A stretch of 64,000 nt of DNA, taken from NCBI RefSeq assembly GCF_022836935.1, contig NZ_CP083242.1:62001-126000 (forward strand). The letters are read 5' to 3'. A model generated the notes under the pieces. It saw only the letters and a list, made by a program, of their open reading frames with translations. It was not told where the DNA came from and ran no database searches. Of the stretch, positions 8,317 to 16,734 are shown one piece after another. How positions within the stretch are numbered: position 1 is the stretch's first letter; every line of letters begins with the position of its first letter. This stretch comes from Ancylobacter polymorphus (GTDB lineage Bacteria; Pseudomonadota; Alphaproteobacteria; Rhizobiales; Xanthobacteraceae). Made by a program: the position numbers and the translations under genes.

Positions 8317-10132
8317 GAGGAGTGCGATCGACCGCCGGCTTCCGGTTGCCGCGATGGGGCTGGAGACCTCGGTATCCGCGTTGAGCACCGACACGATCGT
8401 TTTCGTAGATGCGTGGGGCAAGCCCGATCAGCGGTTCGATCCCGGTCAGTTATCCGGCCTGCCTGCCGATCTGCGCCGGCTCCTGGTTGACGCCTTCCGT
8501 GAGTACGGCGCCGGCCAGCAGCCGGCCACGCGTCGAACGACCTGGGGAGCTGCCCGTCGCTTTGCCCGCTTCGTCGCCGACGACGGCATGATCGAGACAG
8601 CCAGCGATCTCGATACCGCAGCCCTTGGCCGCTACGTGCTCTGGCTCAGGAAGGAAGGCGCATCACGTGCACCACGCGGCGCGCATGCCGTCGCCTTCGA
8701 TGTCCTTCGGCCCTTGCTCATATGGTGCCAGCGCAATCGGCCGGGCGGTCTCGCGCGCGACCTGGAGATTCCCTGGAACCCGTTTCCCGGCAGGAGGACA
8801 CACCAGCAGCCGCGGCGGCGGCTTCCCGCCGATCAGATCAAGGCGATCCTACGCGCCTGCTACGAGGAGATAGCCGAGGCTTGGGGGCGGTTTCAACATG
8901 GGCAGAAGGTCAGGCAGCGTCCCGAGCTTCCGCCGAAGACGCTGCGCGGCCAAGGGCTCGACCGATGGATATGGCGGATCAGCCGGATCGAAGGCGGCCT
9001 CATGCCAGACACTGCCGTCCTGGAGGAGCACGGCATCAAGTCCAGCACGTTGGTCAGGTTCTGGGGCGGTTCGCGCACCATGTCCCAATATTTCCACATC
9101 ACCACCGACACGCTGGTGCCGTTCTTTCTGGCGATCGCCATCCAGACCGCCGCCAATCCGGAGCCGCTGCGCCATATCCGCCGCGACTGCCTCGTTCCCC
9201 ACCCGCTCGACGAACATCGCGTCATCGTCGACTGGAACAAGGCCAAGACCGGAGCCCGGCTCCAGAAGGCGCAGCGCCGGTCCTTCGATCGGCGTCGGCG
9301 ATACGCCGCTCCGAACCTGATCGAGATGATGCTGGCCTTGACCGAACCGATCGTTGCGACGGCGCCACCCGGCGAGCAGGATCGGCTCTTCCTGACGCGC
9401 AGCATTCATAAGGAACCCATCCGTCGCTCGCTGCGCAGCCGCACCGAAGTCATCGAACACTCGGTTCTCCGGCGAGCCATCCTCAGATTCATAGAGCGCG
9501 CCAACCGCCGTATCGAGGCGTGGAACACCACCCATTCCGACAAGCCCCGTGAGCCGATCGCCGGATTTGCTCCCGCGCTGTTTCGCGGAACCGTGGCGAC
9601 CGAGCATTACCGCGCGTCCGGCGGCGATGTTCTCGCAGCGCAATCGATCCTGAACCATGCCAGCGCTGCCACGACCGAGACCTATCTCAAGAGCGAGGAG
9701 ACCACGCGCCTCCAGCGCCAGACGATAGCCCGCCTGCAAGACCTGATGATCGCCTGGGTGCGCGGGCCTGACAGCGAGCCGGCGCCGGTCTCTGGCGAGG
9801 CTCGCGCCACCGTTCTCTTCGGCCACGATTGCCTTGCACCTGTCGTTCCTGGTCGGGATGGCACTGAACGCCTGTGCCCGCGCTTCGGCGGATGCCTCGC
9901 GTGCCCCGGCCTGGTCATCCCGGTCGATCGGGAGCATCTCGCGCGCATTCTTGCTGCCATCGATCGGTTCGAGCAGGCCCGCAACCGGCTCGATCCACGG
10001 CGCTGGAACCTCCTCTACGCACCATCATGGCGTATTCTCACCCAGGACATCCTCCCGGATTTCCCCTCGGATATGCATGAGGCCGCACGCACGCTCGCTG
10101 CCAGCATGCCGGCCCTGCCGGAGCTGGAGTGA
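8303..10132 (+). CDS. tyrosine recombinase 2 (large, TnpB-like)
   Basis: A 609-residue recombinase-family protein, close in size to Tn554 TnpB (630). The C-terminal catalytic region is recognisable: Arg in PEPLRHIRRD, Arg in ALFRGTVAT, and ILNHASAATTETYL with the His and the Tyr. The usual His of the His-x-x-Arg box is replaced (ALFR). A Cys cluster after the catalytic core (CPRFGGCLACPG) may bind a metal. The ATG at 8303 lies inside the end of recombinase 1, and the stop overlaps the next gene region. It probably works as a partner of the other two rather than alone. Confidence 0.85.
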   Translation: MTGRRRSAIDRRLPVAAMGLETSVSALSTDTIVFVDAWGKPDQRFDPGQLSGLPADLRRLLVDAFREYGAGQQPATRRTTWGAARRFARFVADDGMIETASDLDTAALGRYVLWLRKEGASRAPRGAHAVAFDVLRPLLIWCQRNRPGGLARDLEIPWNPFPGRRTHQQPRRRLPADQIKAILRACYEEIAEAWGRFQHGQKVRQRPELPPKTLRGQGLDRWIWRISRIEGGLMPDTAVLEEHGIKSSTLVRFWGGSRTMSQYFHITTDTLVPFFLAIAIQTAANPEPLRHIRRDCLVPHPLDEHRVIVDWNKAKTGARLQKAQRRSFDRRRRYAAPNLIEMMLALTEPIVATAPPGEQDRLFLTRSIHKEPIRRSLRSRTEVIEHSVLRRAILRFIERANRRIEAWNTTHSDKPREPIAGFAPALFRGTVATEHYRASGGDVLAAQSILNHASAATTETYLKSEETTRLQRQTIARLQDLMIAWVRGPDSEPAPVSGEARATVLFGHDCLAPVVPGRDGTERLCPRFGGCLACPGLVIPVDREHLARILAAIDRFEQARNRLDPRRWNLLYAPSWRILTQDILPDFPSDMHEAARTLAASMPALPELE

Positions 10133-10134
10133 TC

Positions 10135-12021
10135 ATGCCAGCGCAAGCGCAGAACCTCGTCCGTTTTGACCGCCCGCAACGCGTATCGTCACGGTCGCTT
10201 TGGGCAGACCCTCAATGGCATTTCGACAGCACGCGGCCCGACCTGCGAACCCATCAACTCTTGATCGATTGGGCTTTCGAACTGCCTGACGGCAGCCGTT
10301 TCACCGATCCACCGTGGGGCCGGTGGCTGGAGGACGCACGCACCTTCATTTGGTCGCTTCACGTCGATCCGCCGCCAGGGCGTCGACAGGCGCGGGCAAG
10401 GTCGCTCGTCGCGACCGCGCTCAGGCTTCGCGCCCTGATCCGATGGATGGCCGAGCAGGCGATGCGCAACTTCGCCCAACTGGACCGCGATACAGCCGAA
10501 CGGTTCATGCAGCACGTGGCAGGACGACGAACTCTTGCAGGAGCTCCGATCAGGCCCGGCACCAGGCACGACTACGCCAACCTTCTTCTCGCCCTCTATC
10601 AGCAACGGTCCAGGCTCGCTTTTGCGCCTCCCGAGCATCCCTTCGGTGATGAGCGCGCCAGCCGGTTCTCCGGGTTCAGTCGTCATACGGTCCAGCGCTT
10701 GCCCTTCACGCCGGACGCCATCGCCGTTCCACTTGTCTCGGCTGCGATCCGGTTGATCGGGCAGCCAGCCGACGACGTCATTGCGCTGCGCGACCAGGCC
10801 GTGCCGTTTCGCATGGACGATCAGGGCCGTTCCTTCTTCACTCACCGGCAGGCCGTCCGCGCGCTCGTGTCGTCGTTTCGCTTTTCTACCATCGAGGGTG
10901 AGCACACCCCCTGGCATGCACCGCTGACCCGGACCAAGGATCTTCGCCTGCTGGTCAACCGGATCCAGGAGGCTTGCTTCATCACCATCGCCTATCTGGT
11001 CGGCGCACGGGTCTCAGAGATCCTGACGCTGGAGGCGAACTGCATCGAGGAACATCCATCCGCGGATGGCAGCGAAGCCTTCGCCTACCTCCGCGGTCGG
11101 ATATTCAAGACCGCCGCCAGCGAGGCCGGAACACCGCATCTGTGGCCGGTCCCGCCGCCTGTCCTGCGCGCCATCGAGATTCTGCATCGCCTATCGGAGC
11201 CTTTTCGCGCCGACGCGGGCCGACCCGAGCTTTGGCTCTCTCTTTCCGGCAGCGGCCTCGTCGATCGCCGAGCTCCCGAGGTCATGACAGCCAGTTCGCT
11301 CATCGTCCGTCTGAACAAACGGTTCGCTCCCTTCATCGATCTGCCTCACAATGACGATGGCTCACCCTGGCATCTCACCACACATCAGGGCCGCAAGACC
11401 TTCGCCCGCTTCGTCGGCAAGCGCGACCGCACCGGCCTGCACGCCCTCCAGCATCATTTCGGGCACGTGACCCGCATCATGACCGACAGCGCCTATGTCG
11501 GCACGGATTTCGATCTCGGTGAGCTCGTGGACGCTCAAACCCTCGAAGAGACCCGCTCCGCTCTCGAGGAACTGCTCACCGCCTCGCGTCTCGGCGGCAA
11601 GGCTGGACGACTGCTGTCGTCGCGATCGCGCTTCCGGGGCCGTACCCGCGACGGCGAACTTGCCGCCTATGTCGATTTCCTGATCGAGGACAGCGGCATG
11701 CGGCTGGGCGTCTGCGATTGGGGCTATTGCGTCTATCGCGCCGAGACCGCCGCCTGCATGGGTGACGAACGCGGCCCGAACCCGCTCTGGCGCACCGAGA
11801 GCGCCTGCGTGAGCTGCGCGAACTTCGCCGTCACCGAGCGCCACCGGCCCGTCTGGCAAGCCCGGCTCGAGCGCAATCTCGCGCTGATTGCCGACCAACG
11901 GATCGACGGAGCGAGCCGTGCACTCGCCAACACACGTATTGCCGAGTGCGAGCGCATTCTGTCCGATCTTTCCGCAATAGAGGGTCCCCATGGCCAAGCC
12001 GCCAGCCGCAAACCCGCATGA
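10135..12021 (+). CDS. tyrosine recombinase 3 (large)
   Basis: A 628-residue recombinase-family protein. Catalytic residues are Arg in RVSEILTLEA, His-x-x-Arg in HQGRKTF, His in HHFGHVTR and Tyr in DSAYVG. A C-terminal Cys-rich segment (CDWGYCVYRAETAAC, ESACVSCANF) may be a zinc site, also seen in large Tn554-type recombinases. I chose the ATG at 10135. A GTG at 10129 overlaps the previous stop and would also couple translation. The 3 prime end overlaps the helper gene by 32 nt. Confidence 0.85.
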   Translation: MPAQAQNLVRFDRPQRVSSRSLWADPQWHFDSTRPDLRTHQLLIDWAFELPDGSRFTDPPWGRWLEDARTFIWSLHVDPPPGRRQARARSLVATALRLRALIRWMAEQAMRNFAQLDRDTAERFMQHVAGRRTLAGAPIRPGTRHDYANLLLALYQQRSRLAFAPPEHPFGDERASRFSGFSRHTVQRLPFTPDAIAVPLVSAAIRLIGQPADDVIALRDQAVPFRMDDQGRSFFTHRQAVRALVSSFRFSTIEGEHTPWHAPLTRTKDLRLLVNRIQEACFITIAYLVGARVSEILTLEANCIEEHPSADGSEAFAYLRGRIFKTAASEAGTPHLWPVPPPVLRAIEILHRLSEPFRADAGRPELWLSLSGSGLVDRRAPEVMTASSLIVRLNKRFAPFIDLPHNDDGSPWHLTTHQGRKTFARFVGKRDRTGLHALQHHFGHVTRIMTDSAYVGTDFDLGELVDAQTLEETRSALEELLTASRLGGKAGRLLSSRSRFRGRTRDGELAAYVDFLIEDSGMRLGVCDWGYCVYRAETAACMGDERGPNPLWRTESACVSCANFAVTERHRPVWQARLERNLALIADQRIDGASRALANTRIAECERILSDLSAIEGPHGQAASRKPA

Positions 12022-12466
12022 TCGGCGCATGGAGGCGACGGCCGAGAAGCTGCGCCTCGCTCTCGAGCGCCTGGTCGGAGGGGCCGGGCAGCGCTCCAGT
12101 GCATCGATCGCGCGCCTGACCGTCGCCGCACTGGCACGCGAGGCCGGCCTCAGTCGCAATGCCATTTACGCCAATCACCGCGATATCCTCGACGATCTCA
12201 CCCGAGCCCGCCAGCGGCAGCGCGTGCCCGACCGGATCGCCACCATGGAAGACAAGATTACTGAGCAGCGCGGTGCGATCGACGACATGCAGCAGCGGAT
12301 CCGACAGCTCGCGACCGAGAATGCCGGGCTCATGCGGCGAGCCATCGAGGCGGAACGTCGCGCCGACAGGGCCGAGCGCCGCAGCGCTCAGTTGACGAAG
12401 GAGGTCGACGCCGTCCGCCGCCCGACAGTGCTGCGATCGTCAGATGGGGACACGGCGCGACGCTGA
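11990..12466 (+). CDS. TnpC-like / DUF6262 helper protein of the Tn554-like element
   Basis: A 158-residue protein with a helix-turn-helix-like segment in the first half (VAALAREAGLSRNAIYANH) and a long coiled coil in the second half (about residues 85-140, ending ERRADRAERRSAQLTKEV). Tn554 TnpC is a small accessory protein that affects transposition frequency and orientation. Position, overlap with recombinase 3 and domain pattern support the same role here. Function is by family and context only. Confidence 0.75.
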   Translation: MAKPPAANPHDRRMEATAEKLRLALERLVGGAGQRSSASIARLTVAALAREAGLSRNAIYANHRDILDDLTRARQRQRVPDRIATMEDKITEQRGAIDDMQQRIRQLATENAGLMRRAIEAERRADRAERRSAQLTKEVDAVRRPTVLRSSDGDTARR

Positions 12467-12947
12467 TGCCGTGACACCCCCCGCTCATGCCATGCGGCCC
12501 ATCGCCATGCGCCGGTAAGCTGATGCCGCAGGTGCAAAGTAGCGAGACTCGTCTTCCTTCTTGTCGCAGTGAACGGCCTGGGCGTGATGCACGGTTGCGC
12601 CTGATCTCGGCATGTCGTCATCGTCCGGATATCGGCGTCATGAGCCAGGATCTCTCCTTCGAAGCTGAATGGGGTGCGTCCACTGCGGCCTTTCTTGCTG
12701 GCGTATCTCACACCGCGTCCGGCTACTGCGCAGCCCGACCTCGATCCCGCAACAGCGCGATGCCGATCTTCTTCCCCGCCGTGCTCGGCTGACGCCTGCG
12801 CGCGGCTTCCTCGCGAGGCAAGAAGCCCGGCTCTGCGCCGCCTTCCACTGCGTTCCAGCCCTTCGGGTGCGGGTCGGTCGCCCGGTGTTCTCCGATCGCC
12901 ATCAAGGCCGCGGTGGTCGCGACCTGATACAGCAAAGGAGAAGTTCC
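12467..12947. other. non-coding stretch with the leader of the element-borne DUF736 gene
   Basis: No supported gene. Its right half (12811-12875) repeats the leader found at 6641-6705. The ribosome site AAAGGAG at 12934-12940 belongs to the next gene. Confidence 0.5.
12811..12875 (+). repeat. leader repeat of the DUF736 genes, copy 2
   Basis: Counterpart of 6641-6705, with the same order of blocks (TCGCGAGGCA, then CGCCTTCCACT, then CAGCCCTTCGGGTGC) and scattered substitutions. Confidence 0.7.
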
Positions 12948-13244
12948 ATGGCTCAGATCGGCACGTTCACCCGCAACGAAGACGGTTCGTTTGCCGGAGT
13001 TATCAAGACGCTCAACCTCAACATCAAGGCCCGCCTGGTCGTGGCCGAGAAGGAAAGCGACAAGTCGCCCGACCTTCGCGCCCTCGCGGGCGCCATCGAG
13101 ATCGGCGCCGGCTGGAAGAAGACCGCCAAGGAGACCGGCCGGGAATATCACTCGGTCAAGCTCGACGACCCGAGCTTCCCCGCTCCGATCTACGCCACCC
13201 TGGTCGAGAGCGAGGACGGGTTCGCCCTCTTCTGGTCGCGCTGA
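12948..13244 (+). CDS. DUF736 family protein carried by the Tn554-like element
   Basis: A 98-residue protein, [15 protein letters not shown] to ALFWSR, typical of DUF736: the MAxIGxF start, the KARL segment, and the C-terminal [14 protein letters not shown] block. The ATG follows AAAGGAG with good spacing. It is a homologue, not an identical copy, of the gene the element has interrupted. Function unknown; the family is common next to plasmid and conjugation genes in rhizobia. A hairpin terminator follows. Confidence 0.85.
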   Translation: MAQIGTFTRNEDGSFAGVIKTLNLNIKARLVVAEKESDKSPDLRALAGAIEIGAGWKKTAKETGREYHSVKLDDPSFPAPIYATLVESEDGFALFWSR

Positions 13245-13263
13245 GGCAGCCCGACCCTCGGAC

Positions 13264-13288
13264 GCGGCGCTCCACCTCGGGGCGCCGC
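13264..13288 (+). terminator. hairpin terminator after the element-borne DUF736 gene
   Basis: Ten-bp stem (GCGGCGC with TCC, pairing with GGG and GCGCCGC, one wobble) and a 5-nt loop, 19 nt past the stop. Confidence 0.55.
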
Positions 13289-13383
13289 GATTCGGCAAAA
13301 GGGCACCTTGAACGTGTCATCCAACAAATAATGAAGCGACATCAACGACTTCCGCTCAAAATGACAGTTGACGGCTGACCTAA

Positions 13384-13665
13384 AACGGCTTCACGGGCAC
13401 CATCCGCACCCTGACCCTGAACGTCAAAGCTCGGCTGGTCCGCATCGAGAACCCCTCCGACAAGGGTCCGCACTTCCGCATCTTCGCAGCGGCGAATGTC
13501 GAGCTCGGCGCCGCCTGGCAGAAGCACTCCGACCAGACGGATCGCGACTACCTCTCGGTCAAGCTCGACGATCCGAGCTTCCCTGCCCCGATCTACGCGA
13601 CCCTGGTCGAAGTCGAAGGCGAGGAAGGCCTGCAGCTGATCTGGTCCCGGCCGAACCGGGACTAA
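13384..13665 (+). pseudogene. DUF736 gene, 3 prime fragment
   Basis: Starts at the core AACGGC and encodes [10 protein letters not shown] through LIWSRPNRD and a TAA. It completes the fragment at 6774-6812 in frame. It has no start codon or ribosome site of its own here, so it is probably silent. A canonical terminator follows. Confidence 0.85.
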
Positions 13666-13680
13666 TCGGGGCGACAAGAG

Positions 13681-13702
13681 GGCCCCGCCGCAAGGCGGGG
13701 CC
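13681..13702 (+). terminator. hairpin terminator of the interrupted DUF736 gene
   Basis: Perfect 9-bp stem GGCCCCGCC / GGCGGGGCC with a GCAA tetraloop, 16 nt after the TAA. Confidence 0.75.
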
Positions 13703-13729
13703 TTCGCCACGCTCGTGACGCGCCGGACG

Positions 13730-13993
13730 TCAGTCGCCGCTCGAACAATCGGCGTCCTGGTAGCCGCGGCGCCTCTTCCTGCGCTCGAGAAGGTCGAAGG
13801 CGTTGTCAGCGGCGGCCGGTTGATCGAATGTTTCCATCATCGTCTGACCCGAGGTGCCGATGCGTCCCCAGGTCCGCACGACCGAAGCGCCCCCGAACAG
13901 CGTCGGCTGCAGCGCGAGCAAATAAAAGCGGCGCATGTTCTGCGCAGGGTCGATGCGGCGCAAATGGCGCGGGTATTGATCCGTCCTGGACAT
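13730..13993 (-). CDS. WGR domain protein (87 aa)
   Basis: Small protein consisting almost only of a WGR domain: RRFYLLALQPTLFG, then VVRTWGRIGTSG, then a Lys/Arg-rich helix (LLERRKRRRGYQD). WGR domains bind nucleic acid and occur in PARPs and in stand-alone bacterial proteins on accessory DNA. The ATG at 13993 is chosen because the frame upstream of it is Arg/His/Pro-rich and not protein-like. Specific role unknown. Confidence 0.75.
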   Translation of the reverse strand: MSRTDQYPRHLRRIDPAQNMRRFYLLALQPTLFGGASVVRTWGRIGTSGQTMMETFDQPAAADNAFDLLERRKRRRGYQDADCSSGD

Positions 13994-14366
13994 GGCGAGA
14001 GTCTCGCCTGGCCGGAGACGACCGTCCAATGGATTTCCTGAATCGATCCAGCGCGAATGATTCACCGCATCGATGGGTCGAGCATCAGCATGTATTTGGG
14101 CGAGCCGCCTGCGGCGGGCTGGCTCTACTCGCACCGCTGTGCGCCGCTCGCGAAGCCCGCAATGCGGTCTCCGCCCATGCGGGTGACGATCCATCTCGCA
14201 GGGCGCCAACGACCGGATCGACCGGGCGTTCGGCCTGCGAAGGATTCCCCTCGCGCTCCTGGGCCAGCCCCTGCCGGCAAGTAAGCACGGCGCCTAGGCA
14301 CACTGACGTCCGGCGACATTTTCAGTCGCAGCCCGCCTTTCAGTTGCGCCGCGAACGGCGGCCGCC
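13994..14366. other. intergenic stretch, no supported gene
   Basis: About 370 nt of GC-rich sequence with only Arg/Pro-rich frames. I see no domain, no ribosome site and no clear repeat. Confidence 0.4.
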
Positions 14367-14555
14367 TCACCCGGCGTCCTGATCCAATCTTGCAAGGCGC
14401 TCAGGCATGTCGAGCAGCTTCATCGCCGCGGCTGCGATAGCCTCACCGATCGTCGGATAGGTCTCGTGCGAGCTAATCGAAACGCCGTCGGGGAATGTCA
14501 CAGTCGCTTGGTAGCCGTTGCCTTTGGGCGTCGCCGTGAGCTCGATGGGGGCCAT
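14367..14555 (-). CDS. small hypothetical protein (62 aa)
   Basis: A 62-residue protein, MAPIELTATPKGNGYQATV and onward. Predicted beta strands are followed by a helix (IGEAIAAAAMKLLD). Composition and length resemble HicB-like or DUF1902-like partial folds, but I cannot assign a family. It lies 94 nt downstream of the toxin gene on the same strand and could be cotranscribed with it. Confidence 0.5.
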   Translation of the reverse strand: MAPIELTATPKGNGYQATVTFPDGVSISSHETYPTIGEAIAAAAMKLLDMPERLARLDQDAG

Positions 14556-14649
14556 GTTGCAGCTCCGTGTTTGCTGACAGGGGCCTCTCGACGAGGTCCC
14601 TTGTGCGGTTCAAATCTCGCAGCCGATGCCCCAACTTCGCCAGGGCTTT

Positions 14650-15153
14650 TCATCGTCCCTGCGTTGAACGCGAAAGGCGCCGCTTGGATGCGGCGCTGGA
14701 GGCGGCTGCAAGCAGATCCTCCCAGGTGTCCGGCGGGTTTCCGCGGTCCAGCATCTTCCTGAATACAGCGTACGCGTCGTTCGCGCTTTCATAGGCACGC
14801 AACGTCGAGTCGTCATTCACCCATGCCAAGACGATCACCTTCGCATCGCCCGTTTGCTGGTAGCGAAAGAACAAACGAAACTGCTGCAGAAATTTGGCGC
14901 GGAACCAGTGCTTGTAATCTCCGCCGAGCGTGCTTCCCTGCCGGTAGACATCGCGCGTCGGATCGCCGGGAATATCGTCGAATGCGACCTTGAGCACAGC
15001 AGCGAGCAGTTTCGCCGCACGCTTCTTTGTAAAGGTCTTCGGGTCTTTCTTTCGCGCCTTCTCGACAGTTGCGATCATCGCCTCGAGCTGGTCGAGGAAC
15101 AACGGATGCGCGAAAATTCGCCAGCCGTTGATCTCGACAATATCATCGTTCAC
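14650..15153 (-). CDS. yhaV: type II toxin YhaV (ribosome-dependent mRNA interferase)
   Basis: YhaV is the RelE-fold RNase toxin of the PrlF-YhaV pair, and cuts mRNA on the ribosome. The 167-residue protein matches the family: it opens NGWRIFAHPLFLDQLEAM, has the central LAAVLKVAFDDIPGDPTRDVYRQGSTLG, and the core HWFRAKFLQQFRLFFRY and VLAWVNDD. Arg and His residues in the HWFRAKF region are the expected catalytic positions. Its ATG overlaps the antitoxin stop by 4 nt (ATGA), so it is translationally coupled. The toxin frame is intact. Confidence 0.9.
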   Translation of the reverse strand: MNDDIVEINGWRIFAHPLFLDQLEAMIATVEKARKKDPKTFTKKRAAKLLAAVLKVAFDDIPGDPTRDVYRQGSTLGGDYKHWFRAKFLQQFRLFFRYQQTGDAKVIVLAWVNDDSTLRAYESANDAYAVFRKMLDRGNPPDTWEDLLAAASSAASKRRLSRSTQGR

Positions 15154-15491
15154 GCCTCGTCATCCGGGAGCGGTGCGTCGAGGTCGACCTTGACGCCTTT
15201 GACCAGCGCCTTTCCACGCGCCAGCATCGACGCCGGCACCGGCCGGATCTGAGCCGGCTCGTTCGTCATGTCGCCCGCAAGGAATTTGAGGAACTTGCCG
15301 ATCATCGGATCATCCTCCTGCCGGTCCGCTTCCTTCTTCGCGATCGTGACGGTCCCGTCCGCCAGACCACGAAACACCACCTGATCACGCTTGCCGAGCG
15401 CGAGCATCTTCCGGATCGCCGCCGGCACGGTCGTCTGGCCACGGTCAGTGATGGTCGCAGGGATTTCGAGGATTTCCGCCGTTTTCGGCAT
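15150..15491 (-). CDS. prlF: type II antitoxin PrlF (AbrB/SpoVT-type)
   Basis: A 113-residue antitoxin. The N-terminal swapped-hairpin AbrB DNA-binding domain covers about residues 10-55 (ATITDRGQTTVPAAIRKML). The C-terminal part (IGKFLKFLAGDM to LVKGVKVDLDAPL) would bind YhaV. The start at 15491 has AAGGAG upstream; the longer frame to 15656 reads through the promoter region and is rejected. It should repress its own operon through the palindrome at 15526-15539. Confidence 0.88.
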   Translation of the reverse strand: MPKTAEILEIPATITDRGQTTVPAAIRKMLALGKRDQVVFRGLADGTVTIAKKEADRQEDDPMIGKFLKFLAGDMTNEPAQIRPVPASMLARGKALVKGVKVDLDAPLPDDEA

Positions 15492-15520
15492 CGGAGACTC
15501 CTTGCCTCTTTGCATTTCTC

Positions 15521-15548
15521 CATGTAATGCATTTGCATTGTATGTCAA
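15521..15548 (-). promoter_or_regulatory. prlF-yhaV promoter with AATGCA/TGCATT operator
   Basis: On the minus strand, TTGACA (15543-15548) is followed 16 nt later by a weak -10, TACATG (15521-15526). Between them lies the palindrome AATGCA-N2-TGCATT (15526-15539). An operator between the -35 and -10 fits autorepression by an AbrB-type antitoxin. Confidence 0.5.
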
Positions 15549-15774
15549 GGCCATCAACCCGCTTCCGGGGAAAACAAGGCCGCAGGATGGGGCGAAGCAG
15601 TGCTCTGCATAGACGTCGGTCATCTCGAGAAGGGCCACCGCGGCCGCCATTGCCAATCAGCAAGACCTGAATTGGCCGATTCCCGCGAAACGAGGACAGC
15701 GTGCGACCGACGCTCAAATCCTGAGCCGGATCGGTCAGAGAGTTTTCTTCGTCTTCTGGGTGAGGCCACCGATT

Positions 15775-16734
15775 ATGCACACCTGTGAACCCCCGACAGA
15801 GGCAATTGACCGGTGGCTATCGTCCAATGGAACAATCAGGGGGAGATACGGCCATCTCCTGCTCGAACAAAAGGCCGTCACGGATGACGATCTGATCGAT
15901 GCCATGCGGCCGTATTTCGAGTCCGCGCATCTCGACGCTCGCGAGTATTTCCATCGCCAGATCGGCATCGACCTCCACCCCGACGCGGACGCGCCTGGGG
16001 CGCACGCGTGTTACCCGAGCTGCCTTCCGTCAACCGCACGGCGCGGCCTCTTCGGCGAAGTGATGGCCGGAATGGTCACAGAAGCATTCCAGGCAAAATT
16101 CGTCGGCGGCCACGAATGGTGCATCCCGATCTTCCTTTTCCGACAGCATGCTGACGTCGAGGCCTACCTGTGGGATCTGGCGCGCAATCCGGAACGCGTT
16201 CGCCAGGTTTTCGGCCGCTTCGGCTCCGACTTCCTGGGGCTCTCGCTCAACGAAGACGGCGAAGTCGTCCGCTTCATCGCGGGTGAAGCAAAGTGGCGCC
16301 AGCGGCTAACCGACTCTGCTGTCGATTCCCTGATGCTCGGCCCCTGGGAGGAGGATGAAGAAACCGGCGAGCGCGCGCGATCTGGTCGCGGTGTCTGGTT
16401 CGAGGTCAATCGGGACACCCCGCTCCCGCACGGCCTGCGGCAACTCCAGCGACTCCTCGAATTGCGCGACCCCGACGGCTATCAGGCAGCGATTCTGTCG
16501 ATCGACGAAGCCGTCCTGCTGGAAGACGCGCCACCCTTGCCGCGAACCAATCTGATCCTCATCGCCGGCAATGGCGCTCGCGATCGCAAACCACTCGACG
16601 TGCTCATCGGCTGGGAAGAAGCGCCGGTGGAATATACTGCCCCTCATGATCTTCAGGTCGTCGAGCTCATCCTGACCGATGGCGAGCGTCTCATCGACGG
16701 GCTCTATTCGAGCTTGTGGCAGGAGGCGGAATAG
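15775..16734 (+). CDS. putative PD-(D/E)XK nuclease, HamA/DUF1837-like effector of a two-gene defence system
   Basis: A 319-residue protein with a nuclease-like pattern: Glu95 in GLFGEVM, Asp152 in GSDFLGL, and Glu171-x-Lys173 in AGEAKWR. This is the layout of DUF1837 (HamA, AbpA), the effector nuclease paired with a helicase in Hachiman and AbpAB. Its TAG overlaps the GTG of the helicase gene, so the two are one unit. ATG 15775 is preferred to the in-frame GTG at 15760. Overall similarity to HamA is by motif and context; I cannot confirm the family without a profile search. The product is cytoplasmic with no membrane segment. Confidence 0.55.
   Translation: MHTCEPPTEAIDRWLSSNGTIRGRYGHLLLEQKAVTDDDLIDAMRPYFESAHLDAREYFHRQIGIDLHPDADAPGAHACYPSCLPSTARRGLFGEVMAGMVTEAFQAKFVGGHEWCIPIFLFRQHADVEAYLWDLARNPERVRQVFGRFGSDFLGLSLNEDGEVVRFIAGEAKWRQRLTDSAVDSLMLGPWEEDEETGERARSGRGVWFEVNRDTPLPHGLRQLQRLLELRDPDGYQAAILSIDEAVLLEDAPPLPRTNLILIAGNGARDRKPLDVLIGWEEAPVEYTAPHDLQVVELILTDGERLIDGLYSSLWQEAE

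Larger units (their letters stand above)
6813..13383. mobile_element. Tn554-like element with three tyrosine recombinases, inserted in a DUF736 gene
   Basis: Boundaries come from the target. The DUF736 reading frame stops at 6812 and resumes in phase at 13384, and the 6-nt core AACGGC is present at both edges (6807-6812 and 13384-13389). The ends are imperfect inverted repeats: both begin TTAGGT, and the motifs TGTCCTTTAGCG (left) and TGTCATTTTGAGCG (right, reverse strand) follow at similar distances. The contents are three adjacent tyrosine recombinases, a DUF6262/TnpC-like helper and one intact DUF736 gene. Tn554 itself has TnpA, TnpB and TnpC and a 6-nt core. RIT elements also have three recombinases but usually lack a TnpC-like gene. 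Confidence 0.8.

Noticed and set aside
13730..14209. 159-residue version of the WGR protein
   Set aside because: The extra 72 residues are Arg/His/Pro-rich without any domain; the WGR domain starts just after the Met at 13993.
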